Assembly (NCBI GenBank): GCA_020740775.1
Contig: JAHEWK010000005.1
Span: forward strand, 1,240,001 to 1,304,000
DNA: 64,000 nt
Direction: 5' to 3'
Source: Ilyonectria destructans
Taxonomy: Eukaryota; Ascomycota; Sordariomycetes; Hypocreales; Nectriaceae
The position numbers were made by a program, and so were the translations under genes. A model generated the notes under the pieces. It searched no databases and was not told the origin of the DNA. It saw nothing but the letters and a program-made list of their open reading frames with translations. This document shows, piece by piece, positions 1 through 10,961 of this stretch. Each line of letters starts with the position of its first letter. Position 1 is the stretch's first letter.

Positions 1-60
1 AATACAACGAAGCATCAAGCACGCACCTTGAGCACCTTTTGCACCTCCATTCCAACCACA

Positions 61-422
61 ATGAAGTTCACTAGCGCCTCGGCCATTATCGTCAACATCC
101 TGGCAACAACTAGCTGGGCCACTCCCACCCCTGTCTCTGAATCCATCTCGGCCTCGAGGACCTCAGATCTCGTATGGTTGGCCTCTGAAACCGCTGGGTG
201 CGGAGCCGCTGGAGCCTGCCACGGATTTGGAGGAGGGGGTCTTTGTAACGATCGCGTGTGTTTCGCTCTTCTGATCTCGTTGTATGGTGAGCTGATATAC
301 TGACGCTGTCGCTTTGTGATTTAGTGTCAGCATTGTTCAGGACCCTCGGGGTCATACACTCGGGGAGCGTGCTGCGGGGTCGCATGGCAGTAAGTCTGAT
401 GCCCACTTGGAGGTTTTGTTGA
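61..422 (+). CDS. Possible small secreted protein (two-exon model)
   Basis: The ATG at 61 opens a frame whose first 20 or so residues look like a signal peptide: MKFTSASA, a hydrophobic stretch, then a small-residue cleavage region before ATPTP. The next part has a Gly/Cys-rich segment with three closely spaced Cys. Read straight through, the frame stops at 301. A good intron (GTGAGC at 287, CTGAC branch, TTTAG to 324) instead joins in frame to 325 and ends at 422. A second possible donor, GTAAGT at 390, with acceptors near 457-459, would give other C-termini. I do not recognise a family. It could be an effector-like secreted peptide or a chance frame; the signal-peptide-like start and well-formed intron favour a real gene. 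Confidence 0.4.
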
Positions 423-816
423 CTCCGGTGATGTGAGCTAATGTATGGTGTTTTAAGAGCGTGCTGCTGCTACTATTCGTAGAATTCCTGTCGAATAGTT
501 CCTCATGGAGAGGAGCTCGAGTGCTACATGAGTTTGATGTGGGTAGCCTGATAGGGGCTCGTTATATGTTGGTTAGGAAAGTAAGTATTTGAAGGATCTA
601 CTTAAATTGAAATGAAGTTTCGATGATTCATGGGGCAACTCACTGTGTAGTTCCGGTCATCATTATGATTCTTGCCTATGCAGCACCTATAGACCCGTTC
701 TGTAACCCACCACCTCTCTCCCTAGTACAATATTATAACCACTGATTTCCACGATTTGTTGGCATTGCTTGACAACTCGGCTCTTGACCACTAACACCAT
801 CGTCAACTGCCACTAG
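423..816. other. Intergenic, no gene seen
   Basis: Short stop-rich stretch between the possible secreted peptide and the TcA-like relic. I see no RNA gene or repeat in it. Confidence 0.5.
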
Positions 817-921
817 TATGCGAACGAGGCTTGGAGTGGCCGTTATAGGCATAGTGAGCCAAGGCGCTATCGATGCCCAATATTCCCAGCCCGGCGGGTC
901 GGTCCGCCTCGAGCCCCACGT

Positions 922-3507
922 GTGACTGATATCCCCTCAACCCTCGCTCGATATCCATCTCTGCGGACTAGACGCTTTCCGCAGTTGACAGGGAACCTAG
1001 TTGACAGGGAACCCCGGCTATTTCTCTTCAACATGGAGGTGGGCTTTGGCGGGCCTTCGCCTGCGAAGAAAGGTGGCTCCGATGCAACATACCTGGTTGA
1101 TCTGCTCCACTTCCTGAAGAACACTCCCTCCGATTCTAAAGCCGACAACATCAAATCCGCCCTTGGCGTCTTGGCGAGCAGGCGCCCTGACGTACTCGCC
1201 GTTGAAAGTTCGACTACGCCTACGAAAGAAAGACTGCCTAGAATCGCTATTCTCAATGAGCTTTTGGAGTCTTTTGTTGTGACTAGTGACGACGTCTCGA
1301 CCCCCTCTCAAAGCTCAACAAACAGCGCAATCTGCCATGAGAGGCTTGCCAGCCAAATGTTCCCGTTGGGCCTTTTCCCACACGACCAAGACCTCAATGC
1401 CACGCTGTGCTACTTGAAAGCTGCGGGCATCGGGCACTACGAGATACTGTCAGTATTTGGCTCTGAAGCTTCTCTTGTTGACGAGTCCCACGACACAATT
1501 CCAACGGATGTGGGAGCGCGAAGGGAATTTATAAGTGAGGCATCCAACGTTCTGCGCCGCGCCTTTGCAATTACACATCTCGGACTAAAGCCCCTTGATA
1601 TTATGTCGATTTGCCGAGACTCACCCTACACGGAACATTTTCTTGATTTGGTCAAAAAGCTTGGCACTCAACGAATCGATCATGTCCCGGCCTTCAAAGA
1701 ACTTGACGGTATCCCAACGCACGAAAAATGGGGTTATAGATCTAAAGAAGACATGCTCAGCACCGATGACCAGAAGCAGATAGGTCTCAGCTTCGTCAGT
1801 TCCCAGTTCATTCCTCGATCTGAGCTGTCGATCGGAGATCTCGTCGAGCTCGTCAACTGTCGATATTTTCGCGGAAGACTTACCATCAATGGTTTTACTG
1901 GAAGCCATGAATTCCCAGGACCGCTCTCGGAGACACGACTTCTCTCAGTCCTTGTTAATACGCAGAAATCTCCCGAACAGGCGACTGGACCTCTGACTGA
2001 AGAACTCTGTGATGAACTACAGGGTTTTATTCGGTTGAAACATCGCCTCAGCTGGTCTGTTGACCAACTTGACGATGCGATTTCGTCTCTACTGGAGAAC
2101 CGTGGCGCCAATGGAAGAACAGATACACCCGCGCTCGGCATTGACCTTCAAATGTTAGAGGATCTGTCATACATCATCCAGCTAGGCAACCTCGTAGAAC
2201 GGCCCGTGTCCGACCTACTACCCCTTTGGTCTCGAATCAAACCTGCGAGACTACAGTCTCCATATGCGAAATTGTCTATTCACAAACGTTTGACAGATGT
2301 AAGCCATCTTTTCGAGCTGTCTGATAATTGCAACGGCTTCCAGCCCGAGGAGAATATCAGTCGCCATACACCGACTCTCCTAGCGGTACTCAGATGCAGA
2401 GAAGAAGAACTGGACTATTTCATGAATGTGGCAGACATAGACAGGGCATCGGCGAAACTGACCATCGACACCATTTCTATACTCTATCGTCACTCGCTCA
2501 TGTGCCAGATCTTACAGACAAAACCGGCGGAATATCAAGACATAATGACACTACTGTTGGACGATGGAAATATGTTCAAGGATCCAAAGTCGACTCTGGA
2601 GACGGTTAGAATGTGGAGACAGCTCCTTGACGGGGGTTGGACACCTGCCGATATTATCGCAACACTGAGTTCCCGAGATACCACCGAACAAACACTCCAT
2701 CGACTGACAGAGAGGTTTGAATTGAGCCCAGGGGAACTCGAATACTTCACCACCCCGGGTGCCATGGTTGAACTCGACCCCAAAGCACCCTCTTTGTCGA
2801 GTCTATCCACACTAGCAAGCTATACGAAACTACGCGACTCAGCTGCAGCGGGTCATGATGATTTCATCAGTTTGTTTCGATGGCTGACGAACCCGACTGG
2901 AGACTCAAACCCTGCGTCGTGGCTTGCTACCGCCACTCGTTGGCCTGAGTCGAAATTGTCGCTGGTGTTGAACACCAAATATCACGGATTCAGGCCTGAC
3001 GAATTAATCACGAAGATTAATAGTGTCCAAGAACTCTCCTCTTTGCATTCTATATTTGATCTGTGCAACAGGGTCGATCGGACCGGCGAGCTCCCGCTGG
3101 AGCAGATAATCAACATGATGTTCCAGATCGCCGCCACAACACGACAACCTGGGCACTGGACTAAAATATCGACTGCCCTACAAAAATGTCTCACATCTGC
3201 GCAACTAGACCAGTGCAGAGAGGATCTTAGAGAGGCGCATAAATCAGCCCTGGTGCAGTACCTCCTCCAACAGCAACGGATCCAGGAACTCGGGATATCG
3301 AGCGCAGATGCTTTGTTTGGCTATCTCATGATCGACGGCCCAGAGGACACACAAGCCCAGACGACACGGCTGCAGATGGCAATTTCTGCCATCCAGCTCT
3401 TCGTCCAACGATGTCTTCTTGGCCTCGAGATGGGTTCAGGTATACCAGCCTCTCATATCGACCAGAAGAAATGGAGGTCGATGAAGAGGAGACACACTCT
3501 CTTTTGA
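922..3507 (+). pseudogene. Truncated TcA-like (insecticidal toxin complex A) relic
   Basis: The 861-codon frame resembles the N-terminal third of TcA, the large receptor-binding and pore-forming subunit of bacterial Tc toxins (TcdA/TccB families; related fungal genes are known). Residues about 55-115 have the family pattern: a YLVDLLHFL helix, then RRPD, then LNELLE. Residues about 770-835 match the ABC-toxin N region, ending in IQLFVQRCLLGLE and a DQKKW segment. Members are usually around 2,500 residues. Here the frame stops 26 codons after that motif, and I find no later receptor, pore or TcB-binding portion downstream. The frame is open from 817, but 922 is GTG and the first in-frame ATG is at 1033. 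An ATG at 818 lies in another frame that stops at 921-923. The 5' end is therefore either spliced in an unseen way or damaged. The long frame without internal stops suggests a fairly recent truncation or continued use of the N-terminal piece. Toxicity is not expected without the missing domains. Confidence 0.75.
983..1014 (+). repeat. 16-bp tandem duplication near the 5' end of the TcA-like relic
   Basis: AGTTGACAGGGAACCT at 983-998 is followed at once by the same 16 bases with the last base C instead of T (999-1014). A 16-bp unit is not a multiple of three, so gain of one copy shifts the reading frame upstream relative to downstream. This may relate to the missing in-frame ATG. Confidence 0.85.
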
Positions 3508-3510
3508 CTT

Positions 3511-4410
3511 TAGTAGCAGGGTTCCAACCCGTGGCCTGGCGCTATCAAGGATAGTCTAGGTCTGTGGACGAATATAGTGCTGAGTGGCTGCATGTTCCCG
3601 CGACCTCGTCTTTGCGGGGACATGTTGGGACGGGCACTGTGTGAGAATTGATGTGCATCCATTCATTCCGTGTCTCAAGCCTCATCGTTAAAAAAGTGCT
3701 TCAAATAAACTTTGCCGCCTGGCCCGATGTAGATTTGCGTTCATTCTGCATACCTCGACGACAGAGCAACCATGTAGTCAGATATTTTCGTGGCTCAAGT
3801 TGCATGTTGGCCCGAAGGATCATGACTCTGGTAAGAGTCGGTCAGGCATTGCAGTCCCGTGGCTATCAAGCGCGTGCCAGAGAAGGCAGTAAGACTGCTG
3901 AGAAGGCACTGGGTTCCTGTGACCATGAGGCGTTCGTCTCCCCGACTGACGGGACTGCTAGCGGAACTTCGTGTGGATCGCCATCAATCTGTGGTATGGT
4001 GGGGTGGAGATGGCCAAGAAAAACCCCTGTCATTGATCATCCTTCCATCCTCCAATGCGACGTCGGCTGGGTCCGAATCCAAGTGCCATCTCCGATTCGT
4101 AGCAGATTCATAGAGACGTGTAAGTCGATATTGACGCTGTGAGATCTTCTTGATTCTAATTTGCGTAGTACCTCGGAACACCGCGAGGTAATGTGATATA
4201 CATGGCTCCTCATCTTGCGAATCATACACTCATCTACTACCCAAAATCAGTCCCGAGCTCCATCCTAGATCAAGTCGCTTTGTCGACAGACCCCATCCTC
4301 CAGTTTACTCCCAAAAACGCCGTGCATGTGATGTAATATGTGCAGGATAAACAATGCGACATGTTGCGTCCCAGACGCATTACAGTCGCCTTTCCCCCTT
4401 TCTTGTTTTC
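3511..4410. other. Intergenic, no gene recognised
   Basis: Stretch between the TcA-like relic and the 3' end of the glycosyltransferase-like gene. A 164-codon frame at 3648-4142 is low-complexity and matches nothing I know. I could not find the missing TcA C-terminal portion here in any frame. Confidence 0.5.
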
Positions 4411-6087
4411 TCAAGATGACTTTGATTCATCCTCGGGGGACCACAGCATCGGGCCGGCGCAGATGTTTTCTCGTGCATATGCGCGGTATCGTTCCAGTAC
4501 GTCAGTCTTCTCCATGCCTTCGCGTTGACTGCCGAAGCTGTAATGAACAGCAAGGCCTCGGCCATCGGCAACGGCGTCTGTGACTGAGGTTAGCAGGTAT
4601 GTCGTTTTGTCAATTGGATGTATGGAGGCAACTTACGACGTCCGAGTTTCCGAGCCATGGTGCATGAGAAGTGGTTCTCGTCATCGGCCTCAATAGGCTT
4701 GGCGATGTTGATGTCGCGGCCCATCATTGCCACAAACTGAATACCCATGCGGTCATATTGGAAGTCCCAGGTGCCGAACTTGTACTGCCACAGCTCATCC
4801 TTCTCGAGGTTCTCCAGGAAGCTGTAGTGCTCCTGAGCCCCAATCTTCCATTGGGTCCACCCACGACCGTAAGGATTGTACTCGGTCTCCTTGATAGGAG
4901 TACCGTCGAGGATGTGGTCCTTTTTCCGGTTGAGAGGCAACCAACGGTGCAATCCTCCCTCAGAGGGTTCCCATTCATCGAGGTTGAACTGATTGGGGCG
5001 CTTCCAATACGGGAGTTCCGAAGGGCGCCAGTCGATGCTAGAGTTGACGACGGGTGAGAGGCGGCCAACCTCTGGGAGGTAGGGTTTGACAGCATCGAGG
5101 TTCCAGTGAATCCAGCTGAGAAGGGGTTGGTTGACAATGTTGGCAGAGACGATGTAGTATTCGGGGTGGTCGAGCTTTTTCTGGACGATTGAGGGAATGA
5201 CGCTGTCCTCCATGAAGACCTTTGAGGGTTAGCGATGGCAATCATCAGGTGGGTGGGCAGCTTACAATGTCGTCGTCAATCTTAATGTACAAAACATCAT
5301 CCTCAATGCGATCATATGAGTTGCCAAACCCACTGGAAAACTGGTCGTCGTCGGCCATCTCGATATGCCACGTCTCATAGGCAGGCTCACTCTGCGTCAA
5401 ACGGTGTAGAAGATCGAGATCGAGGGCGTCACTAGTGCGCTCGACAAAGATGACGCCGTCTAGCATGCCGCCATTCTTGATGAGGTTTCGCTATAGGGAG
5501 GGGTAAGTGTTAGCGTTTCTATGCGACTGTTGATTGCCTCGTGGTCAAGAGGTGGGGTTAGGGCGAGGTCAAGGGATGGAGTGTACCTTTAGGTAGCAAT
5601 CCAAGATGGAGACGGGTTGGCGACGGCCGTAAAAGACCAGGGCCATAATCTTTCTGATGTTTTTGGGCCTCTTGTAGTCCCACACGCTGGGCAGCAGATG
5701 ACCCTTGGAGGACCAGAATCGCTCTTTTGTCTTGTGGTCACCATCCTGGACGGGCGCGGTTTCGTTTTTGTTGTCTTTGTCGTTGTCGATTTCCTGCTTC
5801 TGGTCTTTCTGGTCTTGTTTCTGATCTTGCGTCTGGTCTTGCTTCTGGTCTTGCTTCTGGTCTTGCTTCTGGTCTTGCTTTTGGTCTGGCTTCTGATCTT
5901 TCTGGCCCTGGGAGGTCTCCTTGGCAGCTTCAGGGATGGTCGAGGTAGGGCTGTTGTTTTGCTTGGCGTTTCCAAGGGTGGATGAAACGAGGCCAGTCAC
6001 GTTATCCTGCTGGTGCCAGAGCAGGACGGTGAGGAGCATCATAAGGGTGACGCTGGCGATGATGTGTTTCCGCGACAAGTTCGGCAT
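4411..6087 (-). CDS. Type II membrane glycosyltransferase-like protein
   Basis: Four exons on the minus strand: 6087-5587, 5490-5266, 5219-4637 and 4583-4411. Donors are GTAC, GTAAG and GTAAG; acceptors CTATAG, CAAAG and CTCAG. Reading frame continues across every junction. Residues about 8-25 form one membrane anchor after a short basic N-terminus, as in Golgi type II enzymes. A stem of KDQ/QDQK repeats follows (about 60-95), then the globular part starting KIMALVFYGRRQPVSILDCY. The segment YIKIDDDIVFMED has the DxD-like acidic cluster that binds metal and nucleotide sugar in GT-A fold transferases, followed by a Trp-rich region. I read it as a fungal Golgi glycosyltransferase-like protein. 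Its sugar and acceptor cannot be told from sequence. The last exon ends SPEDESKSS before the TGA at 4413-4411. Confidence 0.72.
5806..5892 (-). repeat. 12-bp minisatellite coding the KDQ/QDQK stem
   Basis: On the plus strand the unit CTTCTGGTCTTG and close variants recurs about seven times. It encodes the QDQK repeats of the glycosyltransferase-like stem. A 12-bp unit lets copy number change without frameshift. Confidence 0.85.
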
Positions 6088-8392
6088 TGTGGCGGTTGTG
6101 AATACCAGGGAGAGAGGAAAGTATGGCGAGGAGGATGGCGGGGAGAAAGGCCCGCTGGAGGGATACGGCCGGGAAATCTAGTCAAAGAGTCCCTCGGCGG
6201 TTAGTTGTTGGCGGTTGGATTTTTAGACGTTGACCGTGGGAGGCTTGAGAAGGTTGTGGGAGCGAGTCCCTGGGATCGGACGTGCGGCGGTGATGGGATC
6301 GCAGGACCGTGGGGAAGGGAAGGAAGGACTGGCATGCATACGTCGCCAGGCAGGCGCAGCGGGTGCCAGACGGGCGGGTATTAAAGGATGCATCGATGGT
6401 GGAGGAGACCAATGGACCGGCCGATCCCTAGAACGGACGGGAGCGAGAGTCTAGACTGCAAAGAACTCTGGATGCGGTACTCCGTACGAGACATTGGAAG
6501 GGAGGAGGTACGAGTTAGTAGGACGGATCAGGCAATGTCTGAGCCGGGAATTGGGTGCGGATTGGCCGGTCCGTACCTGGAATGGGTAAAGGTGGGTACC
6601 CACTGTAATCCCCTGTAATCCCAACTGTGCCGGCTGCCCTTCAGGGAAGTCTAGTTGCGCGGTGGTACCCTGAACCGCTATCTTCCACCAAGCCCCTGTC
6701 CCCTTTAGCACTGGAAATGCATGCCAATACGAAGTTTAGCATGGCCGGGGTGCAAGTGTCGGAGCCGTGCAGCCGACGGGCAATGGGCCGAGACGCCAGC
6801 ACACACGAACCAACCACGAGCCAGGGAACACTAACTAACACCAAACCGACACCAACACCTGCGCCAGCGCCGACAACAGCACCGAGATGGATGCAGGGAT
6901 CCATCACGAAGCAGCATGAGTTTGAATTGGAGAATGGAGAGTCCCTTGTCGTGGCAGTTTATCCTTGGCTTGGCAGTGCGGAGTATCTTTCATCTGCCTG
7001 CAAGGAAGGTCTTGTCGTCTTATCATCCGGCCTCGTCTTGTCAGCTTGTCCTGCCTCGCCTCTTCTCTTCTCGTCTCGTCCTGTCTTGAGCAAATCACAA
7101 CCTGCCCACTGCTTCCGATGAAGATTTGGTGGACGCGCCATGGCTGAGACAACCAGTGCGCGATCGATGCAACGCGACGTGCCGCCCAGATCCCGCCGTC
7201 TAAATGGCGTAGAATCTTCTACTAATTCTGCGGTTTCCCTGTGGCGGCGACGCCTCAACGGAAGTAGCAATTACGACAGCACTGACAGCACTGTATCCCC
7301 AGATCCACTCGTAAGGCTCTTTCTCGTATTCTGGCCCAGGCCAGGAGAGTGCGCAGGCTATTTTACACCCAGTTCGAGACGTCCGTGTCTCAGGCATTTT
7401 TGCGGCACACGGCAAATTATTCTCGCGGAGCCCTTTCGCACCGCACCGCCCCCTTATTACAGCTGTATCTCCTCTTGCACCAAGCCGACGCGAAAATAAC
7501 AGGCGTACTGTCAAAAGCTTACCTTATTTTTTATTTATTTTGGTGCGGCCCTATTCCCATCGCGATACGTGGCCCGAAATTGGCCCTTTTTTCCGTCTCA
7601 CGATCGACTACCGTTTGAGTTGACGCCAGCCACGCGACACATCGGCTACACCAGATTGGCCATATCGCGAGCTACGACGCCAATATTTACCCCCTGCCCC
7701 CTGCAGGTGGGGCAGTACCTCGTACCTCGTAACTTCTGCTGGATAATTGCCATACGAATGACTGCAGTGACAATGGCGCGATCTAAGCCACCAACCACAT
7801 CCAGCCAATCTCTGGTCCGTTCACTCGTTACTCTCCAATAGTTCGACGAGCCAATGCACTGTACGGAGTACTATGCACAGTCTGGACTAGTCTGATGCCA
7901 AGTGCAGGAACAGCCGAGCGCCTGGATCACATGGCAACTTGGCAGGCACCCGTACCCGAACGAACTCGCACCCTGAATAGCGATGGTAGGTTGAGAATGT
8001 GAACCATTCCCATGCTCTTCTCCATGCGCTTGTGAATCGTGGGATGAAGTACCTACCCTCGTATTTAACTCTAAGACACGAGCCACATAATCTATCACTC
8101 AATTCCACATGGACGAGACAGTTTTGTAATCATTGATAACTAAAAGGAAACCCCCGTCTCATTAATACTATCTTTACCGACCCCCTTATCTATCTATTAA
8201 TTACCCAGCTGTTCCAACAAGTATGTCGTACAAGCCTTGTGCATCAAATGGGTCTTTCAATATGGGCCGTTCCCCCGCATTAGTGCCCTCCACAGTAGAC
8301 AAATCCTCCATTACCGTATGTGTCATCCTTTCCTCCTCAATAAGTAGTGTCAATGTGTCAATCTTTTCCTCCCTCACGTCCCACATCCGAAA
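6088..8392. other. Intergenic region with a paired 11-bp motif
   Basis: About 2.3 kb between the start of the glycosyltransferase-like gene and the stop of the repeat protein, both on the minus strand. Open frames here are short and GC-driven. GTACTCCGTAC (6477-6487) and its exact reverse complement GTACGGAGTAC (7861-7871) are the only clear motif. TACCTCGTACCTCGTAAC repeats lie near 7718-7733. Confidence 0.5.
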
Positions 8393-9820
8393 TCACCATC
8401 GAATGGACCGAGGGGCTCGTGGCTGCCGAGCCCGGATGTTGCGGCTGCTCACCGGGTGCTCCACCCCCTCGGTCGTCGTCGCCGTCCCGGTACTCTCCGG
8501 GGCGGCACCTCCGTCCGACCCCACAGTCATAACCACCGTGTTATAAACAGTGGAAATGCTGGTGGAGACCGAAATCGGAGAGCAATCCGTCTCCGTGGCC
8601 CCCGATCCCTCCGTGACCGTCAAAATGGACACCTCGGGGAGCTCGTAGTCGTTCTTGCCATGGCAAGGCAGCCCGCTCAGCTTCTTCTTGCAAGTCGACT
8701 TGCCCGTCTCAATGTTGATGATGATTATCTCAACATCGGGCTGGCCGTAGGAATCTGTCACCGTAGTCGTAATCGTCTTGTATTCCTGCTTGGTTACAGT
8801 TTGAGTCTGGGCTGGCGCAGTGATCGTAGCCGTGCGGTACACCTCGACAGTCTTGGTTGTCTCTTTGCCGCCTTCTAGGGTGATTGTCTGGACACTCGGC
8901 TCAGGCTTGACAACGACGGTGTAAGGCTTTCCGTCCTCGTGGATTGTCTTGGTGACAACGCGGTCATTAGAGTCTCCGATTGTGACGGTGTAATACTTGT
9001 CGCCTTCACGGATTGTCTTAGTGACAACGTGGTCATCGGAGTCTCCAATCGTGACGGTGTAATATTTGTCGCCGTCGTGGATTGTCTTGGTAACAACACG
9101 ATCACTTGAGCCTCCCATTGGAACAGTGTAGTATTTGTCGCCGTCGTGAATTGTCTTAGTAACAATGCGGTCGTCCGAGGTTCCGATTGTGACCGTGTGA
9201 TATTTATCGCCATTCTTGATTGTCTTGGTGTGAACACGTTCATTCGAGTGTCCGATTGTGGTCGTATGAACCTTGTTCGACTCCTTGGCGTTCTCAAGAG
9301 TCACCGTCTTAACTTGTTCGTTGCCGTCCCCGACTGTGATTGTGACAACATGATCACGCACCCTTTCCTTGTCGTTACCAATTGTGACCGTCTTGACCAA
9401 TTCCTCGCTGTCGTCGTCCTTGGGCTCAACCGCACTTTGGGAGGGGGACCCATATGGAATGGTCACCGTCTTGTAATTCTCCTGGTGGTGGGTTTGCAAA
9501 GGATCCGCAGGAATTGTTACCTTTTTGGTCACGGTATGTTGCTCAGTCTGGGTGATGTAGACCGTTTTCCCAGGCTGAGTAATGGTGTGCTCAATCGTGA
9601 TCGTCTCCTTGGATGGATACCCAGCGGGTTCCGTAACCGTGACTGTGTGATCTGTTCCAGCAGGCTCACTGATTGTCACGGTCTTAGTAGTGTCGTCCGG
9701 CGCACCAGGTGCCGGACAAGGGCAGCACTCCTCAGCTTGATGCCGAGCGTGTAGCCAGTCAAAACGAGCCTGAGCCAATGGCGCCATGGCCAACGCGGCC
9801 CAGGGTGCGAATCGAAGCAT
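8393..9820 (-). CDS. Secreted repeat protein, probable cell-wall or adhesin-like
   Basis: A 475-residue frame. Residues 1-18 (MLRFAPWAALAMAPLAQA) form a clear signal peptide. The body is rich in Thr/Val with many T-V-T-I-type strands. Its centre (about 180-300) is a tandem array of 23-residue units of the form VVTKTIHDGDKYYTVTIGDS. Cys pairs occur near the N-terminus (ECCPCP) and again near the C-terminus (STCKKK, LPCHG, ETDC). Such Thr-rich beta repeats suit an extended surface protein. No GPI signal is visible: the frame ends basic (APRSIRW). A GTGAGC inside GVEHPVSSR could be a donor to a further 3' exon, so the C-terminus is uncertain. Neighbours do not indicate its role, and I do not recognise a named family. 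Confidence 0.7.
   Translation of the reverse strand: MLRFAPWAALAMAPLAQARFDWLHARHQAEECCPCPAPGAPDDTTKTVTISEPAGTDHTVTVTEPAGYPSKETITIEHTITQPGKTVYITQTEQHTVTKKVTIPADPLQTHHQENYKTVTIPYGSPSQSAVEPKDDDSEELVKTVTIGNDKERVRDHVVTITVGDGNEQVKTVTLENAKESNKVHTTTIGHSNERVHTKTIKNGDKYHTVTIGTSDDRIVTKTIHDGDKYYTVPMGGSSDRVVTKTIHDGDKYYTVTIGDSDDHVVTKTIREGDKYYTVTIGDSNDRVVTKTIHEDGKPYTVVVKPEPSVQTITLEGGKETTKTVEVYRTATITAPAQTQTVTKQEYKTITTTVTDSYGQPDVEIIIINIETGKSTCKKKLSGLPCHGKNDYELPEVSILTVTEGSGATETDCSPISVSTSISTVYNTVVMTVGSDGGAAPESTGTATTTEGVEHPVSSRNIRARQPRAPRSIRW
8940..9285 (-). repeat. 69-bp tandem repeats within the secreted repeat protein
   Basis: Units of 69 bp (23 codons), about five copies, each beginning near ATTGTCTTGGTGACAAC on the plus strand and diverged by several substitutions. 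They encode the KTIHDGDKYYTVTIG units. Confidence 0.85.
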
Positions 9821-10050
9821 GATGAATTGGGGTAAGTCGATTACTCGAACAAAGGGGAAATTTTAAAACGTGGGAAGAACAAAGTTGTTCAAGCCCGCGG
9901 GAATGGGTGGTTAAAAAGGGTTGATGAAAAAGTAGAAGAGGGAAGATGAAAAGAAGTCAAAAGGGTTGGTGGTGAATGAAGAGGTGAGAATGGGTTGAAT
10001 GAGAATGAAGTGATGATGAGAGCAAGACGAATGGGGTAGGAAGTTGGCAT

Positions 10051-10057
10051 CTTTATA
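10051..10057 (-). promoter_or_regulatory. TATA box candidate of the secreted repeat protein gene
   Basis: TATAAAG on the minus strand, about 230 bp upstream of the ATG at 9820. The stretch between is strongly pyrimidine-biased on the coding strand, as in leaders of well-expressed fungal genes. Confidence 0.45.
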
Positions 10058-10119
10058 TGCCTCTGTCTCCCCGTTCTCATCTCGGGGCCCTCGACACTAG
10101 GGGAGGAGCGAAGGGGCAT

Positions 10120-10961
10120 GTCACCTTGATTGAGAGACTTTTGAGATGGAATATTGGAAACAGTGGAGGTACTGGAGATGATGGAAACTAAATCTGGGTC
10201 TAAAATGAATCATAGGGAGAATGAATTGGCAATACGAAGGAGACGAGAGACCAGTCCCTTGTTAGTTGTGGGCCAGAACTGTGAGGGGGACAAACTCCTA
10301 GGTTTGAGATGATCAACCAACGGACTATTTCGCCCACAGTGACGACAATGGGCCTAGGGCAGAGCAAAGGGAGAAACCTTCGCTACGAGCAATAAAAATC
10401 ACGGGACAAGGGCGAAGTCGGTGGGTACATATTGAGAGACAGTGAGATTTCCAAGAGTTAGTCCAAGAGACCGCTTAGCGCTTCTCCCTTCACAAGGGAC
10501 GATGTGCTTTGCCTTGATGGGGGCTCGGGACATAACAAAATAAGACAAGAAAATTGGGTAATGACCTCCAGCGACCGCACTTCTCTCATTTATCACAAAT
10601 CCAATCCTCAAGATCACATAAAAAAGACTTCAAGTTTCGAGGTTCACAATGTTGAGGTTGCTGTTGTGTTGTGTTGTCCTGTCGCCTGCCATGCCAGCAG
10701 TATGGTTCGAGACGCGGTCCGAGATTTACCCGATGCGCCGAGGCCACCCCACGCGGACCCACCATGTAATCTCATGAAGCTTCACGGCGCGACTGACGAC
10801 GAGCATTACCATTACGAGCGTTGTACGAGCGGACGAACACCAGGCCAGTCAAGGAGTTCCTCTTTGGGAATGCTATCAAACGACCGGCAACCCATTGCCA
10901 CGACTATATCGACCTAGACCCTCCCCGCCTGCTATGCACGACCGAGCAGCCGTGGCCTAAT
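10120..10961. other. Divergent intergenic region
   Basis: Lies between the repeat protein (minus) and the LAMTOR1-like gene (plus). No convincing coding frame; it presumably holds both promoters. Confidence 0.5.

Noticed and set aside
3648..4142. 164-codon frame after the TcA-like relic
   Set aside because: Checked as a possible TcA continuation; no family motif in any frame.
9146..9754. 202-codon plus-strand frame
   Set aside because: Antisense to the secreted repeat protein and created by its repeats.
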